The notes under the pieces are model-generated. The model had not been told where the DNA came from and ran no database searches. It worked only from the letters and a program-made list of their open reading frames with translations. This document shows positions 23,835-32,058 of a DNA stretch of 64,000 nucleotides, one piece after another. The translations under genes and the position numbers were made by a program. The DNA is from Adhaeribacter terrigena (GTDB lineage: Bacteria > Bacteroidota > Bacteroidia > Cytophagales > Hymenobacteraceae): assembly GCF_016623615.1 (NCBI RefSeq), contig NZ_JAEHFX010000005.1, positions 1-64,000 on the forward strand. The letters are read 5' to 3'. Numbering within the stretch: position 1 is the stretch's first letter; every line of letters starts with the position of its first letter.

Positions 23835-24612
23835 AGTTTCTGAACGTGTTAAAAGCAACCAGTTTGGTTTCTTGGCTTCGGTTGCCGGAAAAATCTAACG
23901 CGGTAATTCTGGCTTCGTATTGCTTATTATGTTGCAGGTAAAAGTTGCCGCCGCATATGCTATCATAAATACTAAACTTACTTTTTGGCCCACCCCCCAA
24001 ACTGTAGAATTTCCGGCCATTTATTTCAATTTCAAACAGATTTAGCGCAGTAGTTTTCCCCGGCACATATTCGTAATGTACCGGATTATCATCATGGAGT
24101 TGGTATAAGAAATTAACGCCACGGGTACTAATTGAGCTAATTCTTTCTTCCGGATATTCCCAGGAAAGATTTCCCACCCAACTTACCGGCTTCAGATCTT
24201 CAGGCTGCGCAACCTTCCATTTGCGCCATTTAATTCGATCCCGAAAAGTCAAAAATGTTTGATTTAATATTCCTGTATTTTTCTTTTTAAAGTCCACTTC
24301 TAATTGCACCGAATCGTTAAGAGTCAGCAATTTTTCCGGCTGAAGTAATAACTGCGAATTCGCCCCCACACCAGTTACTTTTTGCAACACCTTCACGCCT
24401 ACTTTATGCTTATTATTTACCAGCAAAGTAAATTCCAATTCGTCCCATTTAGTAGCAAGCTTGTATTCTGATTCGTCGTATTCTAGTAAGAAAACCGGAT
24501 TTTGGGTTACTGAATTGGTACTTGGATAAATTGCCATCCACTCTGCCATACAACTAGCCTGCAGCTCAAACCCAACAAGCAACCCGATTATTAAAACGAA
24601 TATCTTTTTCAT
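23833..24612 (-). CDS. hypothetical secreted protein
   Basis: 259 residues with a signal peptide (FVLIIGLLVGFELQASC), then a mature protein rich in strands. I recognise no family. Two features stand out: AIYPSTNSVTQNPVFLLEYDES and LVNNKHKVGVKVLQKVTG near the start read like beta-sandwich segments, and the C-terminal part YLQHNKQYEARITALDFSGNRS looks like a fibronectin-like strand pair. Probably an exported structural or binding protein. Composition is AT-richer than truA. Confidence 0.6.
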   Translation of the reverse strand: MKKIFVLIIGLLVGFELQASCMAEWMAIYPSTNSVTQNPVFLLEYDESEYKLATKWDELEFTLLVNNKHKVGVKVLQKVTGVGANSQLLLQPEKLLTLNDSVQLEVDFKKKNTGILNQTFLTFRDRIKWRKWKVAQPEDLKPVSWVGNLSWEYPEERISSISTRGVNFLYQLHDDNPVHYEYVPGKTTALNLFEIEINGRKFYSLGGGPKSKFSIYDSICGGNFYLQHNKQYEARITALDFSGNRSQETKLVAFNTFRN

Positions 24613-24701
24613 ACAAAAGCGCTTAACTCACCTGAATGAACTCAGAAATTCTAATATACGAAACAAACAACACTAATCCCCGAGCTTTAAAATTTCGCTG
24701 C

Positions 24702-24731
24702 AAAACGCTAGCCTTTAAAAGCAAAAAAGTC
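24702..24731 (-). repeat. TAGCG repeat, reverse copy on terminator tail
   Basis: AAAACGCTAGCCTTT core and GCAAAAAAGTC arm. On the minus strand the arm is the T-tract of the thiolase terminator. Confidence 0.8.
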
Positions 24732-24754
24732 CGTTACTTTTCAGCAACGGACTT
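24722..24754 (-). terminator. terminator of thiolase gene
   Basis: AAGTCCGTT / AACGGACTT stem with ten-base loop, T-tract on the minus strand. Confidence 0.85.
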
Positions 24755-24778
24755 AGTTCTCAATTTTAACTTCAGGAA

Positions 24779-25981
24779 TTACAGCTTCTCGTAAATAATA
24801 GCCGCACCCTGACCTACTCCAATGCACATCGAAGCCAGGCCGTATTTTACGTTGTCGCGTTTCTGCATTTCGTGTAAAAGCGTGGCTGTAATACGCGTAC
24901 CACTTGCGCCCAGCGGGTGACCAATAGCAATGGAACCACCGTTCACATTTATTTTTGCCGGATCGAGTTCCAGGTCCTGCGCGCAGGCCACGGCTTGCGA
25001 GGCAAAGGCTTCGTTGAGTTCGATCAGATCCAGATCCGAAGCTTTCAGGCCGGCCCGTTTTAAGGCTTTTTGCGTAGCCGGAACCGGCCCCATGCCCATG
25101 TACATCGGGTCTACACCGGCAACGGCGGTAGAAACTACCCGGGCAATTGGTTTTAGGTTGAAGCGTTTCAGGGTTTCTTCATCTACTATTAAACTTACTG
25201 CCGCGCCATCGTTAATACCCGAAGAATTTCCGGCCGTAACGCTGCCATTTTCTTTCACGAAAGCCGGTTTCAGTTCGCCTAATTTTTCTACCGAAGATAA
25301 TCTTGGGTGTTCATCCACAGCAAAAACGGTTGGGTCGCCTTTTTTAGAAGGAATGGTTACCGGTACAATTTCATTGCTGAATTTCCCGGCTTTGGCGGCT
25401 TCCTGGTATTTTAACTGGGAATTGTAAGCAAATTCATCCTGCATTTCGCGGGTGATGTTCCATTTCTTGGCTACGTTTTCGGCCGTTTCGCCCATAGAAT
25501 ACGGATAATGCAGTTTGCTTAAAGCGCCATTGGTAAAGCGCCAGCCAATAGTAGTATCGTAAATTTCGGGAACGCGGGAAAAAGCTTGCTCGGCTTTGGC
25601 CATTACGAAGGGCGCGCGGGTCATGCTTTCTACGCCGCCGGCTAAATAAGCCACCCCATCGCCAGATTTAATAGCCCTCGAAGCATCGATTATCGATTGC
25701 AGGCCGGAAGCGCAAAGACGGTTTACGGTTACGCCACCAATTTCCATCGGTAAGCCCGCAAGTAATAAAGCCATTCGCGCCACGTTGCGGTTATCTTCGC
25801 CGGCCTGGTTGGCGGCGCCAAATATTACATCTTCGAGCAAATTCACGTCAAAATCCGGGTTCCGCTTCAGCAATTCTTTGATTACGTGCGCGGCCAGGTC
25901 ATCGGGGCGAACGGTAGCGAGCGTGCCGCCAAACTTTCCGACCGGGGTTCTTACAATATCTACAATATAAGCAGCACTCAT
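24779..25981 (-). CDS. acetyl-CoA C-acyltransferase (thiolase)
   Basis: Thiolase of 400 residues from ATG 25981 (MSAAYIVDIVRTPVGKFGG). Acyl-enzyme Cys in NRLCASGLQSI (near residue 90), His in GHPLGASGTRI (near 357) and the second Cys in CIGVGQGAAI (near 387) complete the active site. Condenses or cleaves beta-ketoacyl-CoA; which direction dominates (acetyl-CoA acetyltransferase versus fatty acid beta-oxidation) is not set by context. An upstream in-frame start at 26038 extends into the divergent promoter region and is rejected. Confidence 0.94.
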   Translation of the reverse strand: MSAAYIVDIVRTPVGKFGGTLATVRPDDLAAHVIKELLKRNPDFDVNLLEDVIFGAANQAGEDNRNVARMALLLAGLPMEIGGVTVNRLCASGLQSIIDASRAIKSGDGVAYLAGGVESMTRAPFVMAKAEQAFSRVPEIYDTTIGWRFTNGALSKLHYPYSMGETAENVAKKWNITREMQDEFAYNSQLKYQEAAKAGKFSNEIVPVTIPSKKGDPTVFAVDEHPRLSSVEKLGELKPAFVKENGSVTAGNSSGINDGAAVSLIVDEETLKRFNLKPIARVVSTAVAGVDPMYMGMGPVPATQKALKRAGLKASDLDLIELNEAFASQAVACAQDLELDPAKINVNGGSIAIGHPLGASGTRITATLLHEMQKRDNVKYGLASMCIGVGQGAAIIYEKL

Positions 25982-26043
25982 AGGTTTTTCTTTTAGGCTT
26001 CTTTGGTTACTTTTGCAATTCTGTTGCAAATTAAACACTTATT

Positions 26044-26526
26044 ATGATACAAAGAATTCAATCCGTATTTCTGCTTTTGATCGCGCTTTGCATGATAGCC
26101 TTTTTGTTTCTGCCCATCTGGTCGAAAACCGATGCTGAAACAGGCGTTACGGCCACGTTAACCGCTTTCAGCCTAACCCAAACAGCGGCAGCCGGCACCG
26201 AAACGGCCAGCACTTCTACCAGCACCATTGCGCTGACCATTCTGGCAATTATGGCTGCGGCCGTGGCTCTTTACGAGATCTTCCAGTACAAGAACCGCTT
26301 AACACAAATGAAACTGGGTATGCTGAACACTTTATTGCTGGCTGCTTTATTGGGTACCAGCGTTTATTATGCTTATTACGTAGGCGAAGAAATGATTAAA
26401 GGTGTGCCCGGCGAACGCGAAGCCGCTTTTTACCTGCCTTTCCTGGCCTTATTGCTTAATGCACTAGCCAACCGTTTCATCCGCCGCGACGAACAACTGG
26501 TGCGTTCGGTAGATCGCCTGCGTTAA
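26044..26526 (+). CDS. DUF4293 membrane protein
   Basis: 160-residue inner-membrane protein with four hydrophobic segments (VFLLLIALCMIAFLFLPIW; IALTILAIMAAAVALYEIF; MLNTLLLAALLGTSVYYAYYV; FYLPFLALLLNALANRF) and the MIQRIQSVFLLL start and FIRRDEQLVRSVDRLR end typical of DUF4293. Conserved across Bacteroidota with unknown function. Divergent from thiolase with 62 bases between. Confidence 0.9.
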   Translation: MIQRIQSVFLLLIALCMIAFLFLPIWSKTDAETGVTATLTAFSLTQTAAAGTETASTSTSTIALTILAIMAAAVALYEIFQYKNRLTQMKLGMLNTLLLAALLGTSVYYAYYVGEEMIKGVPGEREAAFYLPFLALLLNALANRFIRRDEQLVRSVDRLR

Positions 26527-26575
26527 TTTTTTCAGACATTAGTATCAGGACACAGGCATTAAAACCTTCCCTCTG

Positions 26576-26605
26576 AAAACGATATCGTTTTTAACCTGAA
26601 AAGTC
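26576..26605 (-). repeat. TAGCG repeat, reverse copy (palindromic ATATC core)
   Basis: AAAACGATATCGTTTTT core, perfectly symmetrical, with CCTGAAAAGTC arm. Confidence 0.78.
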
Positions 26606-26626
26606 ATTACCGTTCACTTCGTTCAG

Positions 26627-26656
26627 AAAAACAGTAGGGTTTTAACCCAAAAAAGT
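26627..26656 (-). repeat. TAGCG repeat, reverse copy on terminator tail
   Basis: AAAACAGTAGGGTTTT core and CCCAAAAAAGT arm; the arm overlaps the shared terminator. Confidence 0.72.
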
Positions 26657-26686
26657 GCCGCCGAAATAATTTCAGCGGCACTTTTT
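26649..26686. terminator. bidirectional terminator between convergent genes
   Basis: AAAAGTGCCGC / GCGGCACTTTTT stem between the DUF4293 and DUF4476 genes. Confidence 0.88.
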
Positions 26687-26747
26687 ATTTATCGGAAGCT
26701 TATTCTATCTGATCATCGAAAATTCAAATATCGAACATTCGAACGAT

Positions 26748-27572
26748 CTATCTTTTCAGCCAGCGCTGCATTTCAGTTATGCTGCTGTCAAACTCAAAAG
26801 CATCGTAAACGCGGTAGAAGTTCTGCTGATCGTAAACTTTGGCGTAAACAAACTTGGCAAAATCGAGGCGGTTGCTTTCGAAGGTAAACTGCTCCATAAT
26901 TTTCTTTGCATCTTCGGCCATAATGAACTGGTTGCTCAGGGCTTGTTTGGCAATATCGGCTTTGGCATCATCGAAGCTCTTGCGGCGGATACTTTCCGTT
27001 AACAGATCCACATCGTAGCTGCTCATCACGTTATTCGGCTGATTATTATAATTATTGCCGTAGCCCGGTGCATTGTTGTAGTTGCCCTGGTTGTAGTTCT
27101 GATTATAATTCCCACCGCCGTGGCTTGGTCCGTTCTGATACGCGCCGCCGTGGTTTCCGTAGCCATCAAAATCATCGTAAATGCCGTGGCCGTGCGGGCG
27201 TTGCGGCGGACAGGTACTGCAGGCAACCGGCGCAATTAATGGTCTGCGGCCTACTTCCTTCAGCAGGAAGTTCGGGTTGCGGCTTGGCGGAATCAACACG
27301 TAATTGGTTTCGAAACCACGATCCAGGAAAATATTGGTGCAATACGTTAAAAAGCCGCGGCGCGCCGGAACTCTGAATTCTATGATATGTTTGCCGGCCG
27401 GCAAGCGGTCTAAAATTACCTGACTGGTACCGCGCCCGTTAACCAGGCGGCCGTTTATTAATAACTGGAAAATCTGCCCTTGCCGGGTAGTGAAAGTTGC
27501 GCTGGCTGCATGCGCCGCGAGGCTGCCGAGTAATAAGGCCATCAGGAAGATAGCCACTGCATACCGTTTCAT
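26748..27572 (-). CDS. DUF4476 secreted protein
   Basis: 274 residues: signal peptide (VAIFLMALLLGSLAAHA), an N-terminal beta domain (FQLLINGRLVN ... HIIEFRVPARRG), a Gly/Asn/Tyr/His-rich low-complexity linker (about 120-180, NYNQNYNQGNYNN), and a helical DUF4476 domain (about 190-274, LLTESIRRKSFDDAKADIAKQAL ... AKFVYAKVYDQQNFYRVYDAF). Role unknown; the domain is widespread in Bacteroidota exported proteins. Confidence 0.88.
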   Translation of the reverse strand: MKRYAVAIFLMALLLGSLAAHAASATFTTRQGQIFQLLINGRLVNGRGTSQVILDRLPAGKHIIEFRVPARRGFLTYCTNIFLDRGFETNYVLIPPSRNPNFLLKEVGRRPLIAPVACSTCPPQRPHGHGIYDDFDGYGNHGGAYQNGPSHGGGNYNQNYNQGNYNNAPGYGNNYNNQPNNVMSSYDVDLLTESIRRKSFDDAKADIAKQALSNQFIMAEDAKKIMEQFTFESNRLDFAKFVYAKVYDQQNFYRVYDAFEFDSSITEMQRWLKR

Positions 27573-27676
27573 AATTGTAGAATTTAGTAGGTGTGTATCA
27601 TATTTCTACTATATCCTAAAATTGTGCCAGAAAATGCGGGCCTACGGAAACAGGTTTAAAATTGTTGGTTTTTCTT

Positions 27677-27706
27677 AAAAGCGGTAGGGTTTTAACCGGA
27701 AAAACT
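27677..27706 (-). repeat. TAGCG repeat, reverse copy
   Basis: AAAAGCGGTAGGGTTTT core, CCGGAAAAACT arm; first of a tandem pair. Confidence 0.72.
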
Positions 27707-27710
27707 GTTG

Positions 27711-27740
27711 AAAACGCTATGGTTTTGGAGTAAAAAAGTC
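27711..27740 (-). repeat. TAGCG repeat, reverse copy
   Basis: AAAACGCTATGGTTTT core, GTAAAAAAGTC arm; second of the tandem pair, the closest match to consensus. Confidence 0.85.
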
Positions 27741-27780
27741 AAACGCCTCCTTAAGAAATTTTCAAGCAGCTAATACAAAA

Positions 27781-27852
27781 GTCATCCCGAGCCTGCAAGG
27801 AATCTAGCGCAGCTTTTAAACTGATTTAGATCCCTTGCAGGCTTGGGATGAC
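27781..27852. repeat. 72-base GTCATCCC hairpin element
   Basis: Imperfect inverted repeat: GTCATCCCGAGCCTGCAAGG at the left and CCTTGCAGGCTTGGGATGAC at the right, with a 20-base centre. Ends match the GTCATTCTGAG / CGGGATGAC ends of the longer elements at 47758, 59368 and 60673. It could also end purM transcription. Confidence 0.75.
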
Positions 27853-27875
27853 ACAATAATTGTATGACCGCTTAC

Positions 27876-29039
27876 TTAATAAACGAACTCGCCTTTATCG
27901 CTTTTTATCGTCAGTTTATTTCCCTGATTTGCTTCTACTCTGCCTACAATTTTGGTATCGATGTTAAACGATTTACCGATCTTGATCAATTCTTCGGCAG
28001 TAGTTTCATCGGTGTAGATTTCCAGGCGGTGGCCCATATTGAAAACTTTGTACATTTCCTGCCAGCCGGTCTGGCTTTCTTCCTGAATAATGCGGAAAAG
28101 CGGCGGTACGTCAAATAGGTTATCTTTTATAACGTGCACGTTCTCCGTAAAATGTAAAACCTTGGTCTGGCCGCCGCCGGAGCAATGTACCATCCCGTCT
28201 ATCTTATCGCGGTGGTTTTCCAGAATAGCTTTGGCAACCGGCATGTACGTACGGGTTGGCGAGAGCACCAGTTTCCCTACATCCAGACCGGTTTCTTCTA
28301 CCATTTCGGTCAGCTTGCGCGTGCCGCTGTAGATCAGATCGCTATCGATTTGCGGGTCAAAACTCTCCGGGTATTTTTCGGCTAAGTATTTATGGAAAAC
28401 ATCGTGGCGCGCGGAAGTCAGGCCGTTGGAACCCATGCCGCCGTTGTATTCGGTTTCGTAAGTGGCCTGGCCGTAAGAGGCAAAACCTACTATCACGTTA
28501 CCGGCTTTAATGTTGTGGTTCGAAATTACTTCCGAGCGCTTCATGCGGGCGGTAACCGTGCTGTCTACAATAATGGTGCGGACCAGATCGCCTACATCGG
28601 CAGTTTCGCCGCCGGTGCTGTAAATGCCCACGCCGTTATCGCGCAGCATCTGCAACACTTCTTCGGTGCCTTCAATTATGGCCGAGATCACTTCGCCGGG
28701 CACAAGATTTTTATTGCGGCCGATGGTGGAAGAAAGCAGAATAGTATCGGTAGCGCCTACGCACAAAAGATCGTCGGTATTCATCACCACCGCATCCTGC
28801 GCAATGCCTTTCCATACGTTCAGATCGCCGGTTTCTTTCCAGTACAGATAAGCCAGCGAAGATTTGGTACCGGCGCCGTCGGCGTGCATAATGTTGCAGA
28901 ACTCTTCGTCGCCAGCTAAAAGATCGGGCACAATTTTGCAGAAGGCTTTCGGAAATAACCCTTTATCTAAATTTTTAATGGCGTTATGAACGTCTTCTTT
29001 CGAGGCCGAAACACCCCGGCGCATATAACGGTCTTGCAT
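27876..29039 (-). CDS. purM: phosphoribosylformylglycinamidine cyclo-ligase (AIR synthase)
   Basis: Fifth step of purine synthesis: ATP-dependent ring closure of FGAM to AIR. 387 residues, somewhat longer than E. coli PurM (345), as is typical for Bacteroidota. HADGAGTKS (near 53), QDAVVMNTDDLLCVGA (near 82-97), YSTGGETADVGDLV and GMVHCSGGGQTKV are the ligand-binding motifs of the AIRS fold. No other pur gene is adjacent. Confidence 0.92.
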   Translation of the reverse strand: MQDRYMRRGVSASKEDVHNAIKNLDKGLFPKAFCKIVPDLLAGDEEFCNIMHADGAGTKSSLAYLYWKETGDLNVWKGIAQDAVVMNTDDLLCVGATDTILLSSTIGRNKNLVPGEVISAIIEGTEEVLQMLRDNGVGIYSTGGETADVGDLVRTIIVDSTVTARMKRSEVISNHNIKAGNVIVGFASYGQATYETEYNGGMGSNGLTSARHDVFHKYLAEKYPESFDPQIDSDLIYSGTRKLTEMVEETGLDVGKLVLSPTRTYMPVAKAILENHRDKIDGMVHCSGGGQTKVLHFTENVHVIKDNLFDVPPLFRIIQEESQTGWQEMYKVFNMGHRLEIYTDETTAEELIKIGKSFNIDTKIVGRVEANQGNKLTIKSDKGEFVY

Positions 29040-29040
29040 T

Positions 29041-29146
29041 ATTTTATTGTTGATTGTTAATTGCTGATGGTTTAATAGGAATGTTGATCAACTGCCTGCA
29101 AAAGTAATTTTCTAATCTCAATTAACAATCAGCGATCAACAATTTA
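29041..29146. repeat. imperfect inverted repeat upstream of purM
   Basis: TTGTTGATTGTTAATTGCTG next to the purM start recurs inverted as AATTAACAATCAGCGATCAA near 29120. Similar simple sequences precede several minus-strand genes here. Confidence 0.5.
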
Positions 29147-29150
29147 AAAA

Positions 29151-29182
29151 AAAAGCCCCCGCGTTTCGGCAGAGGCTTTTAT
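29151..29182 (-). terminator. terminator of OmpA/PD40 gene
   Basis: GC-rich imperfect hairpin (AAAAGCCTCTGCC / GCGGGGGCTTTTT on the minus strand) with a long T-tract. Confidence 0.72.
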
Positions 29183-29199
29183 TATTATTCGGGCAGCAC

Positions 29200-31128
29200 T
29201 TACTTGGCTACTTTGGTGATCTTGAACTCCGTACGACGGTTTTTAGCGTGTTCATCTTCAGTACACTTCACGTTGTTTTTGCATTTGTTACGCAGTTTGC
29301 TTTCGCCGTAACCTTTAGCCGTGATCCGTGATTTATCAATACCTTTCGAAACGATATAATCAACGGCTGCTTCAGCACGCTTCTGAGAAAGCGTCATGTT
29401 GTAAGCATCTTTACCGCGGCTATCCGTATGCGAGCTCAGCTCGATGGTAACTTTCGGGTTATCGTTCAGGAACATTACTAACGAATCTAGGTTCACACCA
29501 GCATCTTCCCGGATATCCCACTTGTCGTAATCGTAGTTAATGTCTTTTACTTCGAAGGCTTTACCTACCACGATCTTATCCAGGGTAAGCGCAGTGGTTA
29601 AACGAATGTCAGTCATTTCTTCGGTTAACTGCGACTGTGCAGGCGTTTTACCGGCCGTTACCACCGCGTTACGGTCAGTAATGTAGTTTGGTCTCTCAGC
29701 AACAACTGCGTAAGAAGCAGCAGTATCGAGTTTGAAAGAGAATTTACCCTGCGCATCGGTCATAGCTTCCTGCAAGGTTTTGCCAGCGTTGTCTTTAAGC
29801 ACAACTTTCTGGTTAGCCGCCGGAACAGCAGCTTTCTTATCTTCTTTCAGGTTAACCGAACCATCTACGAAGAAACTAACCAGTTTCGGTTTCTGCTTGG
29901 CGAACATGTAGATATCGTCGCCGCCTTTACCACCGGCACGGTTCGAAGCAAAAATACCAGAGGTTGCGCTCGTCATGTAAGGCGAGAAATCATCGGCATT
30001 TGAGTTGATCGGCGAACCTAAATTTACCGGCTGGTTTTTCTCAATTCTGAAAATATCGAGCATCCCTAAACCGGCATGTCCGTCAGACGAAATGTAAAGC
30101 GTACCATCTTCTGCCACGAACGGGAAGTTCTCGTTACCGGCGGTGTTAATGGTTGGGCCTAAGTTTACCGGCGCAGAGAAACGGCCGTTTGCATCTATTG
30201 TCGTTTTCCAGATATCGTTACCACCCTGGCCGCCTTTTTTACGATCAGAAGAGAAGTATAACGTTTTGCCATCCGGCGATAAGGCTGGAGAAGAATCCCA
30301 GGCAGCTTTATCGTTTACCGAGATCATTTTTGGCTCAGACCAAACACCGTTCTTAAAGCGGGAAATGAACAAATCTACGTTCAGCGTTCCTTTTTTAGAA
30401 CCGGTATTACCGCGGGCAAAGATCATGGTGTTGCCATCGGCAGAGAAAGTAACTGCTGCATCGTGCGTATCGCCCAGGTTGATCTGCGGATCGAAGCTGC
30501 GGGCAGTTCCACCGGTCATGGTTTTCGCATCGTCAAATTTCAGGGCGAACACGTCGGTAAAGCCTTCGCCGTTACCTGCATATTTTTTATCGCCGCGTGA
30601 AGAAGAGAAGATCAGCTCCTCGCCTTTCAGTACCGGAGCGTAATCTGAAGAAGCGGAGTTAGCCGCATCTACCGGCGTTACGATCATGTAAGTTGGCGTG
30701 CTTGCCAGCTGGGTTACATTCTTCAGGTTACCTGTTTCGCGTTTGGCTTGCGCTACCAACGGAGCTTTTGTGCCTTTTGCAGCATAGCTGGAAATCTGGG
30801 CAGTAGCTTCGTCGTATTTGCCGTTTGCTTTTAAAGCCATGCCATAATAGAACATTGCCTCTTCTCTTTTGCTGCCAGCATCAAGCGCCGCTTTGTAATA
30901 GCTTTCAGCCATTGGCAAACGGTTAGACATCCGGTAAGCTTCTGCAATCTTGAAGTTTGCGTTGGCTAGATCTTTACCGTTTTTAATGTCGGCCTGATAA
31001 AGCTCAATTGCATTTTCATACTCTGCTTTGGCGAATTTCTTATCAGCTTTGCTCATGCTTCCGCTTGAGCTGCAGCTACTCGTAAATGCTACCGAGAGCA
31101 CCAAGCAACTAACTATAATTTTCTTCAT
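29200..31128 (-). CDS. OmpA-family lipoprotein with TPR and PD40 repeats (PorE-like)
   Basis: 642 residues. Signal peptide and lipobox end at SSCSS; a TPR-like N-terminal helical stretch (KKFAKAEYENAIELYQADIKNGKDL ..., residues about 27-140) is followed by PD40/WD-like strands (SSDYAPVLKGEELIFSSSRG; AWDSSPALSPDGKTLYFSSD), a CNA-B-like segment, and an OmpA peptidoglycan-binding domain (IELSSHTDSRGKDAYNMTLSQKRAEA). This order matches PorE-type proteins that anchor the type IX secretion apparatus to peptidoglycan. It fits the T9SS cargo at 15256. T9SS core genes are not in the window, so the exact role is inference. Confidence 0.87.
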   Translation of the reverse strand: MKKIIVSCLVLSVAFTSSCSSSGSMSKADKKFAKAEYENAIELYQADIKNGKDLANANFKIAEAYRMSNRLPMAESYYKAALDAGSKREEAMFYYGMALKANGKYDEATAQISSYAAKGTKAPLVAQAKRETGNLKNVTQLASTPTYMIVTPVDAANSASSDYAPVLKGEELIFSSSRGDKKYAGNGEGFTDVFALKFDDAKTMTGGTARSFDPQINLGDTHDAAVTFSADGNTMIFARGNTGSKKGTLNVDLFISRFKNGVWSEPKMISVNDKAAWDSSPALSPDGKTLYFSSDRKKGGQGGNDIWKTTIDANGRFSAPVNLGPTINTAGNENFPFVAEDGTLYISSDGHAGLGMLDIFRIEKNQPVNLGSPINSNADDFSPYMTSATSGIFASNRAGGKGGDDIYMFAKQKPKLVSFFVDGSVNLKEDKKAAVPAANQKVVLKDNAGKTLQEAMTDAQGKFSFKLDTAASYAVVAERPNYITDRNAVVTAGKTPAQSQLTEEMTDIRLTTALTLDKIVVGKAFEVKDINYDYDKWDIREDAGVNLDSLVMFLNDNPKVTIELSSHTDSRGKDAYNMTLSQKRAEAAVDYIVSKGIDKSRITAKGYGESKLRNKCKNNVKCTEDEHAKNRRTEFKITKVAK

Positions 31129-31225
31129 AGCTAAAATTTAAACGAATACTACGATATGAATAATGATGGATATTCTTGACTTTCAGGAAACAATATTAAG
31201 AAAATATTATTGAATACAAATATGC

Positions 31226-31711
31226 TTAGGAAAAATATTTTTGCAGCCAGGTTTTGCCTGCTGGCTTCACCCAATTGGCTTTCAGGCCGCCGGCTTCGGC
31301 TACCAGATTATCGAAATACGGCGTTTCAGCAGTAATCTCGCCACTGGCTACCGCGGCCGGCATTTCGGTAAGATGCACAATATTTATTGCACCGTTTTTC
31401 TGAAATGCCAGGTGCGTACGATCAAAAAGCCTGGTTTGGTAGTCCATTTCAAGGATTCTGAGAAACTTAACCGAACTATCTATGGAACAGCCACTTGGTG
31501 CGGTAACGTTTACATCGGTGCCGAGCACCACGAACCGCCGGTGCAGCAACTGGCCCGAAGCGTGCAATTGCTGGCCGTGCGCGCTCCATTCGGTTACAAA
31601 CTTCTCTATTTTATCCTGAATTTCAGCGGCTTCCGTTTCCGTAAATTCCCGGTCGGACTGGTAGATCCAGATGCGGGCCTGCGGCGGAAGCTGTTCGAAA
31701 GGAACGTACAT
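31226..31711 (-). CDS. conserved Bacteroidota protein of unknown function
   Basis: 161 residues, soluble, no signal peptide. MYVPFEQLPPQARIWIYQSDREFT at the start and LGTDVNVTAPSGCSIDSSVKFLR in the middle are strongly typical of a family that databases often label ABC transporter ATPase, but no Walker A, Walker B or signature motif is present, so that label is not supported. Function unknown. Upstream has a TAT-rich leader and a TAGCG repeat. Confidence 0.78.
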   Translation of the reverse strand: MYVPFEQLPPQARIWIYQSDREFTETEAAEIQDKIEKFVTEWSAHGQQLHASGQLLHRRFVVLGTDVNVTAPSGCSIDSSVKFLRILEMDYQTRLFDRTHLAFQKNGAINIVHLTEMPAAVASGEITAETPYFDNLVAEAGGLKANWVKPAGKTWLQKYFS

Positions 31712-31757
31712 TTATTATTTATTATTCGGTGTTAATTGGGGTGGTTCTAAGCTGAAA

Positions 31758-31786
31758 AAAACGCTATGCTTTTTGCAGTAAAAACC
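31758..31786 (-). repeat. TAGCG repeat, reverse copy
   Basis: AAAACGCTATGCTTTTT core and GTAAAAACC arm, about 45 bases upstream of the gene ending at 31711. Confidence 0.78.
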
Positions 31787-31993
31787 CGAAAGTTGAAACT
31801 AGCAAATTTTTATGTTTTAATCAAGTTTTAAATATAATAAGTTAAAACCCGGCAACAAAAAAAATGGGTAAAGCGCCATGTTTTCGGGTTTAAAAACCAA
31901 AAAAGAGAAGGCAAGGATTTTAAGCAGCAAGTTTGAGCACCAAGCAGCAACGAAACAAAGGCGGCCCAAACTAAAAAAACGCGATGCTTTCAG

Positions 31994-32021
31994 ACTTTTC
32001 CGGTCCAAAAACATAGCGTTT
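31994..32021 (+). repeat. TAGCG repeat, forward copy
   Basis: ACTTTTCCGG arm, AAAAACATAGCGTTT core; about 37 bases past the stop of the Fe-S protein gene. An inverted half-copy (AAACGCGATGCTTT) abuts it on the left. Confidence 0.75.
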
Positions 32022-32058
32022 CTTCAGAAGGCGATTCCGGCAAAAAAGCCCTGGAAGC

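Larger units (their letters stand above)
27573..27875. other. intergenic region with tandem repeat copies and hairpin
   Basis: No gene. Two TAGCG repeats lie in tandem, five bases apart, upstream of the DUF4476 gene, followed by a 72-base hairpin element next to the purM stop. Confidence 0.65.
31712..32058. other. intergenic region with several repeat copies
   Basis: No gene. Two TAGCG repeats (31758, 31994) and two partial cores (about 31870 and 31977) lie here, the densest cluster after 45.9 kb. Confidence 0.6.

Noticed and set aside
31226-31711. ABC transporter ATPase label for the 161-residue protein
   Set aside because: No Walker A, Walker B or signature motif is present in the product.
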